IMG/VR virus record: IMGVR_UViG_3300049893_001841
Location: 1 to 39,069 of that record
Length of the DNA stretch: 39,069 nt
From: a virus
Reading direction: 5' to 3' (one strand)
The translations under genes and the position numbers were made by a program. The notes under the pieces were generated by a model that saw only the letters and a program-made list of their open reading frames with translations, did no database searches and had not been told where the DNA came from. Below, one piece after another: positions 16,973 to 24,401 of this stretch. The stretch's first letter is position 1. Each line of letters begins with the position of its first letter.

Positions 16973-18022
16973 CTACCCAGCGGCAACAATGTCACCTACC
17001 ACAACTCCCAAATCGTCAATACGTTTGAAATCTTCTTTTTCACGCATATAAACAGAAATTTCGTCGCGTTGACCGCCAAGCACGGACGTCGAAGTCTTAA
17101 AGCCCGAATACATCACGCGCTTAACCGCAGTCGGAACCCAAGCCACATAGGAATCAATTGCGCCTGCACCCACAATCGTATTCATCATCGATTGCGGCAG
17201 AACAACGAAGGTTACACCGTCAATATTTGGAATCGTTCCTTGAGCAAAATGCTCATACGAACGCACAAAATCCGTATTATGAATCTGATTCCGGCTATTC
17301 TTACGGAAATGCCGTGCTAGCGTAGCAGAGATCGCGCAATAGATTGGACTTCCTTTGGCATACCAAACATTGTCGAACTTCTCACACAACATCGACGGAA
17401 GAGAATCCACATTCACATCCGCATAGGTCATATCATCCAGCGTTTGAGACGCAGGAAGAGAAACAGAATGCAGTGTTTCATTGTCCGTAGACTTACGGCT
17501 AACCGTTGCCGCCGTAACATTCGTCAAGAACAACTCATCGCGTTCTTTGAAGATTTTACGAATACCTGTATTCGTAACCGAACTCTTTGGATCAACCAAA
17601 TGTTGCCATCCTTCATCTTCATCAAAAGAATGTCCCCACTCAATCAACTGCGGAGCCGACCATGTACGCATCTTGCTCACATCATTGAACGGAGTCAGTG
17701 TTTTCTGGTAATTCGCCCACGTTTGGCTTTCAGCCGCCAATTGATTAAACTCTTTGAGAGTATCCTTGTCCGTAAGAGCCTTACTTGTGGCATCATCGCT
17801 ATCCGCCGCGCTAATCCCATCAATCCAGACACCTTTACCCGAACCCGCTTCTTCTTCGCACATGTGTGCCAAGATCGAATGAGCCGGATGCTCACCCAGC
17901 AGATCCTTCACGTTATCCGTGAACTGCTCAAACATGTGTGTATCTTGCGACGCGCGCAAAATTCCACAACCCAACAACCACTCTAGCAAACAGGCTAGAG
18001 GACTTTTAAACAACTTCATCAT
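16973..18022 (-). CDS. major capsid protein
   Basis: 349 residues, the size of T7 gp10A (344). It follows the scaffold gene and precedes a terminator, and has the composition of an HK97-fold capsid protein: an acidic helical N-terminal half, central LTPFNDVSKMRTW and RKIFKERDELFL segments, and a C-terminal VTFVVLPQSMMN...AVKRVMYSG part. An AAGGAG lies 7-10 bases from the tandem ATG ATG start. The first 25 residues are hydrophobic (LACLLEWLLGCGIL), odd for a capsid; a start at Met30 would remove them but has no Shine-Dalgarno. The 200-base leader has its own putative late promoter and 5' hairpin, consistent with high expression. Confidence 0.8.
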   Translation of the reverse strand: MMKLFKSPLACLLEWLLGCGILRASQDTHMFEQFTDNVKDLLGEHPAHSILAHMCEEEAGSGKGVWIDGISAADSDDATSKALTDKDTLKEFNQLAAESQTWANYQKTLTPFNDVSKMRTWSAPQLIEWGHSFDEDEGWQHLVDPKSSVTNTGIRKIFKERDELFLTNVTAATVSRKSTDNETLHSVSLPASQTLDDMTYADVNVDSLPSMLCEKFDNVWYAKGSPIYCAISATLARHFRKNSRNQIHNTDFVRSYEHFAQGTIPNIDGVTFVVLPQSMMNTIVGAGAIDSYVAWVPTAVKRVMYSGFKTSTSVLGGQRDEISVYMREKEDFKRIDDLGVVVGDIVAAG

Positions 18023-18172
18023 ATCATTTCTCCTTCGTTTAATTTTTTCGATTTACAAACCGGAATTACTTCCAACTCGCTTACCGTGTTCCTCCGAAGG
18101 AGGGGGCTCGCTTGCAGTTACGCCGCCACCCGTCGCGATCCACGCGCATGGAGAGGCTCACCCAAATGAAAA

Positions 18173-18193
18173 GGGCGAGGTGTTCCCTCGCCC
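18173..18193 (-). other. hairpin at the start of the capsid leader (5' mRNA stem-loop or terminator)
   Basis: Minus strand: GGGCGAGG, loop GAACA, CCTCGCCC, then TTTT. The stem begins directly after the TATATA of the putative late promoter, so a transcript starting there would open with this 8-pair stem, as T7 gene-10 mRNA opens with a GGGAGA-based stem. The following T run also allows a weak terminator for the scaffold transcript. A second small hairpin (CCTCC-TTC-GGAGG) lies about 70 bases further on. Confidence 0.7.
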
Positions 18194-18215
18194 TATATAC
18201 GCAACCCGCCACACG
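18193..18215 (-). promoter_or_regulatory. putative late promoter element, copy 2 (capsid)
   Basis: Shares 23 identical bases with copy 3 and 19 with copy 1. It lies just after the scaffold stop and about 170 bases before the capsid ATG. The GTATATAG end is followed by GGGCGAGG. The rest of the 18023-18220 spacer holds two hairpins and a good Shine-Dalgarno but no gene. Confidence 0.65.
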
Positions 18216-18220
18216 TAAAT

Positions 18221-19165
18221 TTATTTTTTACGCATTGAAGCGCGCCGAGCGTATAACTGCGACAACTGATCATTCAGTTTTACACGTTCGATAGAATTCT
18301 CCGTTCCCTTCACTTTTGCCCGCATATCCGTAATTTGTTGATCAATCGACGCCAACGTATCACCGCCCGATTCAGCCGGATGGTCTTCGCTAATCGACCG
18401 CGCCACTTCATCCATCATCACGCGGAAATCTTTACGCGCATCCAAACCAACCTGCTTCATCGCCTCCATCAACTCAGGATACTTGCTACCAATCCGGTCA
18501 ATGCCAGCCTGCCGATCCGCAAACTCCGCGCCCCACTCTTTTTTAAGCTCCGCATCCGTCGCTTTACGCTGGGTTTCAAGATGCGCTTGTGCCTCCGCCA
18601 TGTCCAAAGCCACCTGCTCCGCATAAATATCCATTACCGCATCCGCATGCTTATTGCTTAACCCCGCTTTATGAAACGCCCCCGTAATCGCCTTTTGACG
18701 CTCCGGAGCCATCCCTGAATCTTTAAACAGAGCAATCTCATATTGATCCGCACTCGCAGGAGCCACCGGCAAATCAGGAAAATGCTTAAACACCTCCGCT
18801 TGAAACGCCGCCCGCTGTTCAGGCGTTGCATCCTTCGCTGGGATTGGAATCCCCTTCGAAGCCGCCAACTGCCGCGCGCTTTGAGTTCCCTTCACATAAT
18901 CCGTCAGCGTCTTATATTCCTTGTCCTTATCGGTCAAAATAGCCGGATCAACACCCGACGATTCATACCACGGCTTTTCAGCCGGAGCCGCAGAACGTTG
19001 CCGTCCACCATCCGCCGGAAGCTCACGCGAAACCGATCCGCCATTCTCAACAAGACCAGAGGAATCATCCGATCCGCCCGCATCTTCCGCACCACCGCCC
19101 GCATCTTCCGCAAATGAAATCTTCCACACCCGCAAAAGCGGAAACAACCACATCCAAAACTTCAT
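18221..19165 (-). CDS. capsid assembly scaffolding protein
   Basis: 314 residues (T7 gp9 is 307), acidic, Ala/Lys/Glu-rich and almost wholly helical, located between portal-side genes and capsid. A low-complexity Gly/Asp/Ser stretch (about 20-60) precedes a helical body and a basic C-terminal end (YARRASMRKK), the usual capsid-binding tail of scaffolds. The first 15 residues (MKFWMWLFPLLRVWK) are unusually aromatic and hydrophobic; either the real start is internal (a GTG at residue 13 is possible) or the protein has a membrane-seeking tip. No strong Shine-Dalgarno is visible. Confidence 0.78.
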   Translation of the reverse strand: MKFWMWLFPLLRVWKISFAEDAGGGAEDAGGSDDSSGLVENGGSVSRELPADGGRQRSAAPAEKPWYESSGVDPAILTDKDKEYKTLTDYVKGTQSARQLAASKGIPIPAKDATPEQRAAFQAEVFKHFPDLPVAPASADQYEIALFKDSGMAPERQKAITGAFHKAGLSNKHADAVMDIYAEQVALDMAEAQAHLETQRKATDAELKKEWGAEFADRQAGIDRIGSKYPELMEAMKQVGLDARKDFRVMMDEVARSISEDHPAESGGDTLASIDQQITDMRAKVKGTENSIERVKLNDQLSQLYARRASMRKK

Positions 19166-19168
19166 AAA

Positions 19169-19588
19169 TTAACCCCGCTTGTTGGATTTGAATCGCCGCG
19201 CGATATAACTGCTTTTCTTAGCCTCATCCGATAAATTTGACGGAATTTGCCCCAATGCACCCCGACCCGCCGCAATCGCTTTAGCCCGCCGTTTTAAATA
19301 GTTCGAACCATCCACCACCGGGTCACCCGTAACAGAGGCTTCATCATTCATCATTCCGCACTCATCATTCCGCATTCCGGCTTCATCATTCCCCGCACGC
19401 TCTTCCAGCGCATCACAAATCGCATTGAGTGTATCGCGCTTACTTTTTCTAGGTTTTACATCCAATTTTTCAGCCGCAATAAACGCCGCTAAATCCGCCG
19501 CCGAAACATGATCCACATTCACAGCACCACTCAGCACATCACGAACCGTCAGCGTTTCAGTATTCATCACTCCGCATTCATCACTCAT
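19169..19588 (-). CDS. small protein with SAP/HeH-like motif and repeat-derived segments
   Basis: 139 residues. Residues 12-62 (LTVRDVLSG... DLAAFIAAEKLDVKPRKSKRDTLNAICDAL) resemble a HeH/SAP-type helix-extended-helix found in many small phage head-region proteins. Residues 1-9 and about 68-85 (AGMRNDECGMMNDE) are translated GAATGCG-type heptamer repeats. The C-terminus is basic. The start overlaps the stop of the Bbp19-like gene by one base (TAATG), so it is translationally coupled. A role in head assembly or DNA-end handling is only a guess from position. Confidence 0.65.
   Translation of the reverse strand: MSDECGVMNTETLTVRDVLSGAVNVDHVSAADLAAFIAAEKLDVKPRKSKRDTLNAICDALEERAGNDEAGMRNDECGMMNDEASVTGDPVVDGSNYLKRRAKAIAAGRGALGQIPSNLSDEAKKSSYIARRFKSNKRG
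19343..19395 (-). repeat. heptamer repeat island (GAATGCG family) inside a coding region
   Basis: GAATGAT/GAATGCG/GAGTGCG units at 7-bp period, translated in frame as Asn/Asp/Glu/Met-rich sequence in the 19169-19588 gene. Confidence 0.85.
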
Positions 19589-19824
19589 TATTCCTTACCT
19601 CCTTTTATTTGTTCAAGAATCCACACCATGAAATCATTGCGAGCCACATTAGCATCCTGCACCCGCTGATCCGTCGCAAACAGCGGACCATTCATCCCCG
19701 ACCGCTCCACCAAATCTTCAAGAACCTTCTTGCCATCCACTGAACCAAACACCCGACGAAACCGCGCCGAACGCTTTGCCTGCGCATCATCCACACCCGC
19801 CCGCCTTGTCCGATCCGTCTTCAT
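19588..19824 (-). CDS. Bbp19-like phage head protein
   Basis: 78 residues. The pattern ARFRRVFGSVDGKKVLEDL, with a helical C-terminus (RNDFMVWILEQIKGG), matches the Bbp19-like small proteins typically encoded near portal and scaffold genes of podoviruses; their exact role is not known to me. I choose the ATG at 19824; the reading frame could begin three codons earlier at a TTG. The upstream spacer is a GAAACTT-type repeat island and has no strong Shine-Dalgarno, so translation may depend on coupling to the portal gene, which ends about 35 bases away. Confidence 0.7.
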   Translation of the reverse strand: MKTDRTRRAGVDDAQAKRSARFRRVFGSVDGKKVLEDLVERSGMNGPLFATDQRVQDANVARNDFMVWILEQIKGGKE

Positions 19825-19862
19825 TGTTTTCAAGTTTCAAATTTCCAGTTTCACATTTCAAA
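19825..19862 (-). repeat. heptamer repeat island (GAAACTT family)
   Basis: GAAATGT, GAAACTG, GAAATTT, GAAACTT units fill the spacer between portal and the Bbp19-like gene; the portal stop codon lies within the island. Confidence 0.85.
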
Positions 19863-21513
19863 TACCTATTCCCATCGCCGACGCATTGGCTTGCACCGCC
19901 GCCTCCAACGGGCTCCCCTCATCCGCCGCACGTTGTGTATCAATCGGACGCACCGCCTGCGCCATCATCTGTTGTTGCATCTGCGCTTGCGCCGCCGCCG
20001 CTTGCGCCGCGATATTGTCTTTGTATTCCTGCTCGGTATACATCAACTCCGTATCCACATTCTTCGCAGAGAAAATCTTCTTCATCACCTCATGCACTTT
20101 GAGAGCCGCACTCAATTGCGGATTTTGAGCAATCGCCGCCACCAGCTCCCCGGACTGCACCACCGCCTGCGCCAAGCTCGAAATCTCCATATCCGAAAGC
20201 TGAACATCTAAACGACTTGTGTACTGCACCGAGAACGAACTTCCCGCCAATTGCGGAGGAATTTCCTCATTCAAAAGCCCATATTCCAAAATATCTTCCG
20301 CCACAATTTCATACAGCGGAGCAAAAAAACCATTTCCCAGCCGATTGATCACCGGACTGATTGCCTGAATCCGCTCCGCAATGAGTTGCGAAATCTCAAA
20401 CGCCGTCTTTGCCGAACTCTTGATTTGTTCCAGCATTGTAAACAAATCCACATAATGCAGTTTGTTCATCTCATCCTTCAAAAACTCAATGAACTCCGCA
20501 CTCAGTTGCAAATTGCCATTGCCCGTATAAGTAAAAATCTGCCCCTTGCTTGTGTCACAGAAATTCACCGCAAACGCTTCGAGTATAGCCGAATCCACCG
20601 CATCCCGATCCGGCAGAAAAATAGGCGGAGCAATCCCCAGCTCAACGCCGTCCATGTGATCCGAAACCACCTTCATCAGCGTACGCGCCACCGGCAACGC
20701 CTTCATCGCAGGCGACCGACCCGAATTCTCCCCATCGCGAACATAAAAGCGCGGCACCAAATACCGCATCCGCCGCGTCCCCGACTCTTTAACAATCTGC
20801 TTTTTAGACTCTTCAACATGCAAACTTTCAAACGGCATATTCCGATTATCTTTGCGCTTCGAATTACGCTCTTTACGCCGCCTCAATACATGCACAAACT
20901 GAAACTTTGCATCGTGATCATCGCGATTATACGCTTTGATAATATCTTCCGTCACATTCTCTAAACCAAACTCCGCCACCGCTTCAACCGCCGACATCTC
21001 ATACTCGCGATACATTCCTAGCAAATTACCCCGCGCATCGCGCACCGGAAAACACTTCGTCGAAGGATACACCAAGAACTCATGCGCCTGCGTTTTTTCA
21101 TTAAAATCAACATAGAAAACGCCCTCGCCACGCACCCCGAACCCCGTCAACATCTCGTTATACGACTCCGGAAACGGGCTTTGCTGAATCCGCCGATGCG
21201 TTGCCTTGCTTAACGCCGTATAAAACCGCGCCACCGCCGATTCCTTCATCTTCTTCACGTCTTGATCAATGATATTCCCGCGCCCCATGCTCATCGTATT
21301 CGAGAACAGCCCCGACACCATCCGCTCTTGCGCCAAAATCCCCGTCGAAATAATCGGTTGAAGCACCTCCGAACCCGCAGGAGATTCAAGCAAATCTTCC
21401 AACTCCGGATTAAATAACCGACACGCCTCATCACAAACCGTTTTGTATGTTGAACGCTTCGACTTAAGCGAATCCCGCGTTTTGATAATCTTCTCAGCAA
21501 TTGTTTTGCTCAT
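19858..21513 (-). CDS. portal (head-tail connector) protein
   Basis: 551 residues, close to T7 gp8 (536). The N-terminus (IIKTRDSLKSKRSTYKTVCDEACRLFNPEL) and the following ERMVSGLFSNTM are typical of the podovirus head-to-tail connecting protein family, as are the central VPRFYVRDGE...GRSPAMKALPVARTL and the C-terminal helical, Gln/Ala-rich crown (AQAAAAQAQMQQQMM). It forms the dodecameric vertex through which DNA is packaged and ejected and binds the terminase. The ATG at 21513 is preceded by GGGAAACG. Confidence 0.9.
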   Translation of the reverse strand: MSKTIAEKIIKTRDSLKSKRSTYKTVCDEACRLFNPELEDLLESPAGSEVLQPIISTGILAQERMVSGLFSNTMSMGRGNIIDQDVKKMKESAVARFYTALSKATHRRIQQSPFPESYNEMLTGFGVRGEGVFYVDFNEKTQAHEFLVYPSTKCFPVRDARGNLLGMYREYEMSAVEAVAEFGLENVTEDIIKAYNRDDHDAKFQFVHVLRRRKERNSKRKDNRNMPFESLHVEESKKQIVKESGTRRMRYLVPRFYVRDGENSGRSPAMKALPVARTLMKVVSDHMDGVELGIAPPIFLPDRDAVDSAILEAFAVNFCDTSKGQIFTYTGNGNLQLSAEFIEFLKDEMNKLHYVDLFTMLEQIKSSAKTAFEISQLIAERIQAISPVINRLGNGFFAPLYEIVAEDILEYGLLNEEIPPQLAGSSFSVQYTSRLDVQLSDMEISSLAQAVVQSGELVAAIAQNPQLSAALKVHEVMKKIFSAKNVDTELMYTEQEYKDNIAAQAAAAQAQMQQQMMAQAVRPIDTQRAADEGSPLEAAVQANASAMGIGI

Positions 21514-21514
21514 C

Positions 21515-21606
21515 GTTTCCCATTTCAGATTTCAGCTTTTATTGTTTCAGCATCTCAGCGTTTCGAAATTTCTGCATTTACTATTTCAGCATGTCAGCAT
21601 TTACCC
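21515..21606 (-). repeat. repeat-rich spacer (GCTGAAAT-type units)
   Basis: Minus strand shows GCTGACAT, GCTGAAAT, GCTGAGAT, GCTGAAAC and GAAATGG units with 7-8 base spacing. It lies between the 67-residue protein and portal and supplies the portal Shine-Dalgarno. No gene. Confidence 0.75.
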
Positions 21607-21607
21607 G

Positions 21608-21811
21608 CTAATCACCAGTTCGTTTTTTAAGCATATTCGCAAACTGCCCGCCCGCCGCAGGATTCACCTGATACGTCGTCTGACGCCCCTTTTGCTGTTG
21701 CAATCTGCGACGCTCCGCCTCCCCCGCCGCCTGCACATCTGCATTTTCTGGCGACACCGGAGCCGCCGCCTTTTGCGGTGCCGCTGGTTTTTTTGCTTTT
21801 GGCCCTGGCAT
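21608..21811 (-). CDS. small basic portal-adjacent protein
   Basis: 67 residues, Ala/Lys/Pro-rich at the N-terminus, a short helix (AGEAERRRLQQQKG) and a C-terminal GRQTTYQVNPAAGG. Small proteins with a GRQxT-type motif are common just before podovirus portal genes; their role is not known to me. I choose the ATG at 21811 because GGGAGAG lies 5 bases upstream; the frame itself is open 23 codons further. It is the first gene after late-promoter copy 3. Confidence 0.65.
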   Translation of the reverse strand: MPGPKAKKPAAPQKAAAPVSPENADVQAAGEAERRRLQQQKGRQTTYQVNPAAGGQFANMLKKRTGD

Positions 21812-22289
21812 AAATCTCTCCCTTCGTAGTTTTCTGGCTATATACGCAACCCGCCACACGCGCCACCTCAACAAACCCAAACGCCCGCGCCATCTTCAAC
21901 GCCCGCACATTCGACACCTCACAACAAACCTCCAACAAATCAACCTCCTTGCTATTCAAAACCAACTCCAACGCCAACCGACACGCACTCAAAACCGTCT
22001 TGGGTCGAAAATTTGCATGCGCCGCAAAATGCACCTGCGCCCCATGCCCGCGCTCCCGCCAATCCGAAAGATAAATCACCGCCGGATAACGCCCATCCAC
22101 CTCAATCACCACCGGACAAAACGAAATCGCCCGATCCGCACCCGCCGCCGGATAAAAATAATCCATCCAACCCGACAGCGACCGAATCCATTCCGGAAGA
22201 AACCTCAATGTATTCGACTCAAACATCTCCCAAAACGCCATCTCAAGCTCCGCCCTTGTTGGCTTCAAATGAATAAACACATTCTCCAT
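21627..22289 (-). CDS. GNAT-fold protein (gp13-like), with questionable C-terminal extension
   Basis: The first 150 residues have the GNAT acetyltransferase pattern: a central PAVIYLSDWRE strand, FRPKTVLSACRLALELVL helix and the C-terminal NVRALKMARAFGFVEVAR signature. Phage proteins of this type (T7 gp13 family) act in virion assembly and may or may not be enzymes. The frame runs on for about 70 residues of Gly/Lys-rich low-complexity sequence through late-promoter copy 3 and 185 bases into the next gene. That tail is probably a by-product of recombination at the promoter; it may still be translated. GGGAAAAT precedes the ATG. Confidence 0.65.
   Translation of the reverse strand: MENVFIHLKPTRAELEMAFWEMFESNTLRFLPEWIRSLSGWMDYFYPAAGADRAISFCPVVIEVDGRYPAVIYLSDWRERGHGAQVHFAAHANFRPKTVLSACRLALELVLNSKEVDLLEVCCEVSNVRALKMARAFGFVEVARVAGCVYSQKTTKGEIYARAKSKKTSGTAKGGGSGVARKCRCAGGGGGGASQIATAKGASDDVSGESCGGRAVCEYA
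21838..21860 (-). promoter_or_regulatory. putative late promoter element, copy 3 (portal)
   Basis: Shares 23 identical bases with copy 2. It ends 26 bases before the ATG of the 67-residue protein, so it could drive the portal/scaffold block. It is embedded in the open 3' extension of the GNAT gene; conservation across three unrelated reading-frame contexts (frames differ) shows selection on DNA, not protein. Confidence 0.65.
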
Positions 22290-22380
22290 ATTTTCCCTTT
22301 CAGATTTTGGTTTTAGGTTTTAAGTTTTAGGTTTCCCCTCTTGCCTAGTGCCTAACACCTAATTCCTAACACCTAATACC
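22290..22380 (-). repeat. heptamer repeat spacer (xxxTAGG units)
   Basis: Minus strand TATTAGG, TGTTAGG, AATTAGG, TGTTAGG, CACTAGG, CAAGAGG: six consecutive 7-base units, followed by GAAACCTAAAA-type sequence. It overlaps the last codons of the large terminase (RRY stop) and leads to the GNAT gene. Confidence 0.9.
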
Positions 22381-23773
22381 TTCTCAACTTCCCCGCCACC
22401 CTTCCCTTACCACGCGCATGGTTCACCACCAACGCCCTCGGCTTCACATTGCGAACCGCCCAATAACGCAACCCATCAATTAAATGATTAAATTGATCCA
22501 TCGGCTCATCCGAAACCGTCCCATCTGCCCTTTTCTTCCATGCGTAATTCTCAAACTCCGCCTGTAAATTAGTCGAATCACGATGCACACAAATCGTGAA
22601 CTGCTTGAGCAAATTAATTCCGTACGTGATACCGCCGCTCTTATCGCACTTCTCAACCAAAAACCCGCTCGCTTCCAGATCCGCCAACGGCTCCGCCGCC
22701 GCACAATCCCCAACCATCACCAGCCCCGGAAGAAACAACCCGCACTCAATCGCCTCACGCAACCGAAGTTCCAACGAAGGTTTATCCGGATTCGTCTGGT
22801 TCACAGTTGTAATCAGCCCTTTTTCATAAATAATTTCCCGCACATACAACTTGTCACGCAGTAAAAAAGCCCGCCCAACCGCAGTCGGGTCTTGCGAATA
22901 GCCAAAATCCACAAAATGCCCGTCGCGCTGAACAGAATACAACTCCTTTGGCCACTGCTCATCTTCCAGCACATGCCAATTATCAAAAATCGCACCCTCA
23001 CGCCGCGCCCGTTTCCCCAGCCCGTAAACCTCCCAGCTCCACTTATCCGCCGTTCCTGCTAAAACATTCGCCGTTGTAGGCTTCCAGCTCAAAATATCTG
23101 CCCGCGCCTCCGGACTGATGAACGGATTATCCATAAACGTCGAATGAAAATAATCCACACGATCCGTCCCCTGCTTCAAAATGCGCTCAAACACCCAATG
23201 CACCGACAACGAGGGATTAAAATCCATGATGATAAAATCATTCGTACGCGCATTGATTTGCCGGAAACTCTCATACGAAATCTCCGTCACCTCATTCAGC
23301 CACGCAATATCACGACGCGGCCCGTGCAACTTACCCGGCTTCTGGCACCCACGAAACCGCAACATCGACCCATTCTTAAATCGATACTCCTTGCGCTGTT
23401 CATTCCAACACCTATCATCCCACAAACCAAACTGATCCGGCCCCATCACAAACCTAAAATCTTCAATCACCGAATCGTTACACGTCGCCTGATCATGCCG
23501 AAAGCAATCCACCTTCACCTTGCGCCGCAACAAGTGGAACGTAAGCAAATACTGCAAAATCGAAATCGTTTTAGACGAACCAGACGAACCTTCAAGAACC
23601 GCATACCGCTTGCGCGTCGCCCGATACTCTTCCCCCGGCAAATTCCAGATTTTTCTAGTTTCAGCATTTTGAAGTTCTAGCTTTTCAGCTTTTCCGCCGA
23701 GCCAACTCGAATACGCCGGAAAAGTCGAATTCACCAACCGCTCAAAATTCAGAGTTGCCGAAACCTCACGCAT
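22373..23773 (-). CDS. terL: terminase large subunit (packaging ATPase/nuclease)
   Basis: About 466 residues. Walker A-like GSSGSSKT near residue 61; Walker B-like DIAWLNEV near 152 with catalytic Glu; RNase H-type nuclease residues in VDFGYSQDPTAVG (about 287), GDCAAAEP (about 355) and NHLIDGLRYW (about 430). This is the PBSX/Terminase_3-type arrangement. I choose the ATG at 23773, overlapping the small-subunit stop (ATGCGTGA) with GAGG upstream; the frame is open eight codons earlier. A segment near residues 28-40 (KAEKLELQNAETRK) is a translated heptamer repeat, an in-frame insertion just upstream of the ATPase core. Confidence 0.92.
   Translation of the reverse strand: MREVSATLNFERLVNSTFPAYSSWLGGKAEKLELQNAETRKIWNLPGEEYRATRKRYAVLEGSSGSSKTISILQYLLTFHLLRRKVKVDCFRHDQATCNDSVIEDFRFVMGPDQFGLWDDRCWNEQRKEYRFKNGSMLRFRGCQKPGKLHGPRRDIAWLNEVTEISYESFRQINARTNDFIIMDFNPSLSVHWVFERILKQGTDRVDYFHSTFMDNPFISPEARADILSWKPTTANVLAGTADKWSWEVYGLGKRARREGAIFDNWHVLEDEQWPKELYSVQRDGHFVDFGYSQDPTAVGRAFLLRDKLYVREIIYEKGLITTVNQTNPDKPSLELRLREAIECGLFLPGLVMVGDCAAAEPLADLEASGFLVEKCDKSGGITYGINLLKQFTICVHRDSTNLQAEFENYAWKKRADGTVSDEPMDQFNHLIDGLRYWAVRNVKPRALVVNHARGKGRVAGKLRRY
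23650..23692 (-). repeat. heptamer-type repeat inserted in terL
   Basis: GCTGAAAAGCTAGAACT, GCTGAAACTAGAAAA units at 7-8 base spacing, same family as intergenic islands at 24285-24320 and 24401-24440, in frame within terL. Confidence 0.75.
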
Positions 23774-24320
23774 CCGGAGCCTCAACCTTTCTAACAACCA
23801 TCATAAACCGGCCATCATTCACATCATCCCCATCTTCACCCGTTGCGCTCCGAAGCCGATTCAAAGCCTCTTCAACCCCAGCCAACTGCTCACCAATTCG
23901 AAACTTGCCCAGATACCACTTAAGCCCATCCATCTCTAACTTGAACCTCAACGCCTCCATCTCGCGAAACTCAAGTGCAGGAGTCGTACGAATCTTCCGA
24001 ATCAGCTCCACAAAATCATCTTCCAAAAGAGCCACCCGTACACGGCACGCCAACACAAAACCCTCAGCAAACTGCCGCAAATCCCGATCAATCCCTGCTG
24101 AACCCTTCCGCACCCAACCCGAAACCGTCTTACGCGTCGGAAGCCCATCCTTTTCACACGCATTCGTTAAACTTTCGCCACCCGCAATCGCATCCAAAAC
24201 ACGCTCCGCAACCGGCCACGAAAAACCATCCGGACGCCCCGAACGCCGCTTCTTCATCTTTGGTTTTACACTCTTTTTCACGGGTTTCATTTCAGCTTTT
24301 CCCATTTCAGCATTCCTCAT
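23766..24320 (-). CDS. terS: terminase small subunit
   Basis: 184 residues. A basic N-terminal arm (KPVKKSVKPKMKKRR) is followed by a helix-turn-helix (VLDAIAGGESLTNACEKDGLPTRKTVSGWVRKG, about 40-75) typical of small terminases that recognise the packaging site, then a helical oligomerisation region. The gene directly precedes and overlaps terL. The first 11 residues (MRNAEMGKAEM) are translated spacer repeat. A GC-alternating direct repeat lies just upstream (24341-24384). Confidence 0.8.
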   Translation of the reverse strand: MRNAEMGKAEMKPVKKSVKPKMKKRRSGRPDGFSWPVAERVLDAIAGGESLTNACEKDGLPTRKTVSGWVRKGSAGIDRDLRQFAEGFVLACRVRVALLEDDFVELIRKIRTTPALEFREMEALRFKLEMDGLKWYLGKFRIGEQLAGVEEALNRLRSATGEDGDDVNDGRFMMVVRKVEAPDA

Positions 24321-24340
24321 TAACCCTCATCCGTCTAAGG

Positions 24341-24384
24341 ACGCGCGCGCGCACCTGCGCAAAATTCGCGCGCACGCCTGCGCG
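24341..24384. repeat. GC-alternating direct repeat upstream of terS
   Basis: Two copies of a CGCGCGCAC(G)CCTGCGC-like word separated by AAAATT. The alternating CG runs could form Z-DNA or hairpins. Its position between terS and the early genes makes it a candidate packaging (pac) or boundary signal; nothing else supports this. Confidence 0.35.
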
Positions 24385-24401
24385 TAGCGGTGTAAAAATT
24401 A

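Noticed and set aside
18193-18215. Reading the element as a T7-type single-subunit RNA polymerase promoter
   Set aside because: TATA followed by GGG is suggestive, but no such polymerase is encoded in the window, whereas a sigma-like gene is. Kept only as an alternative.
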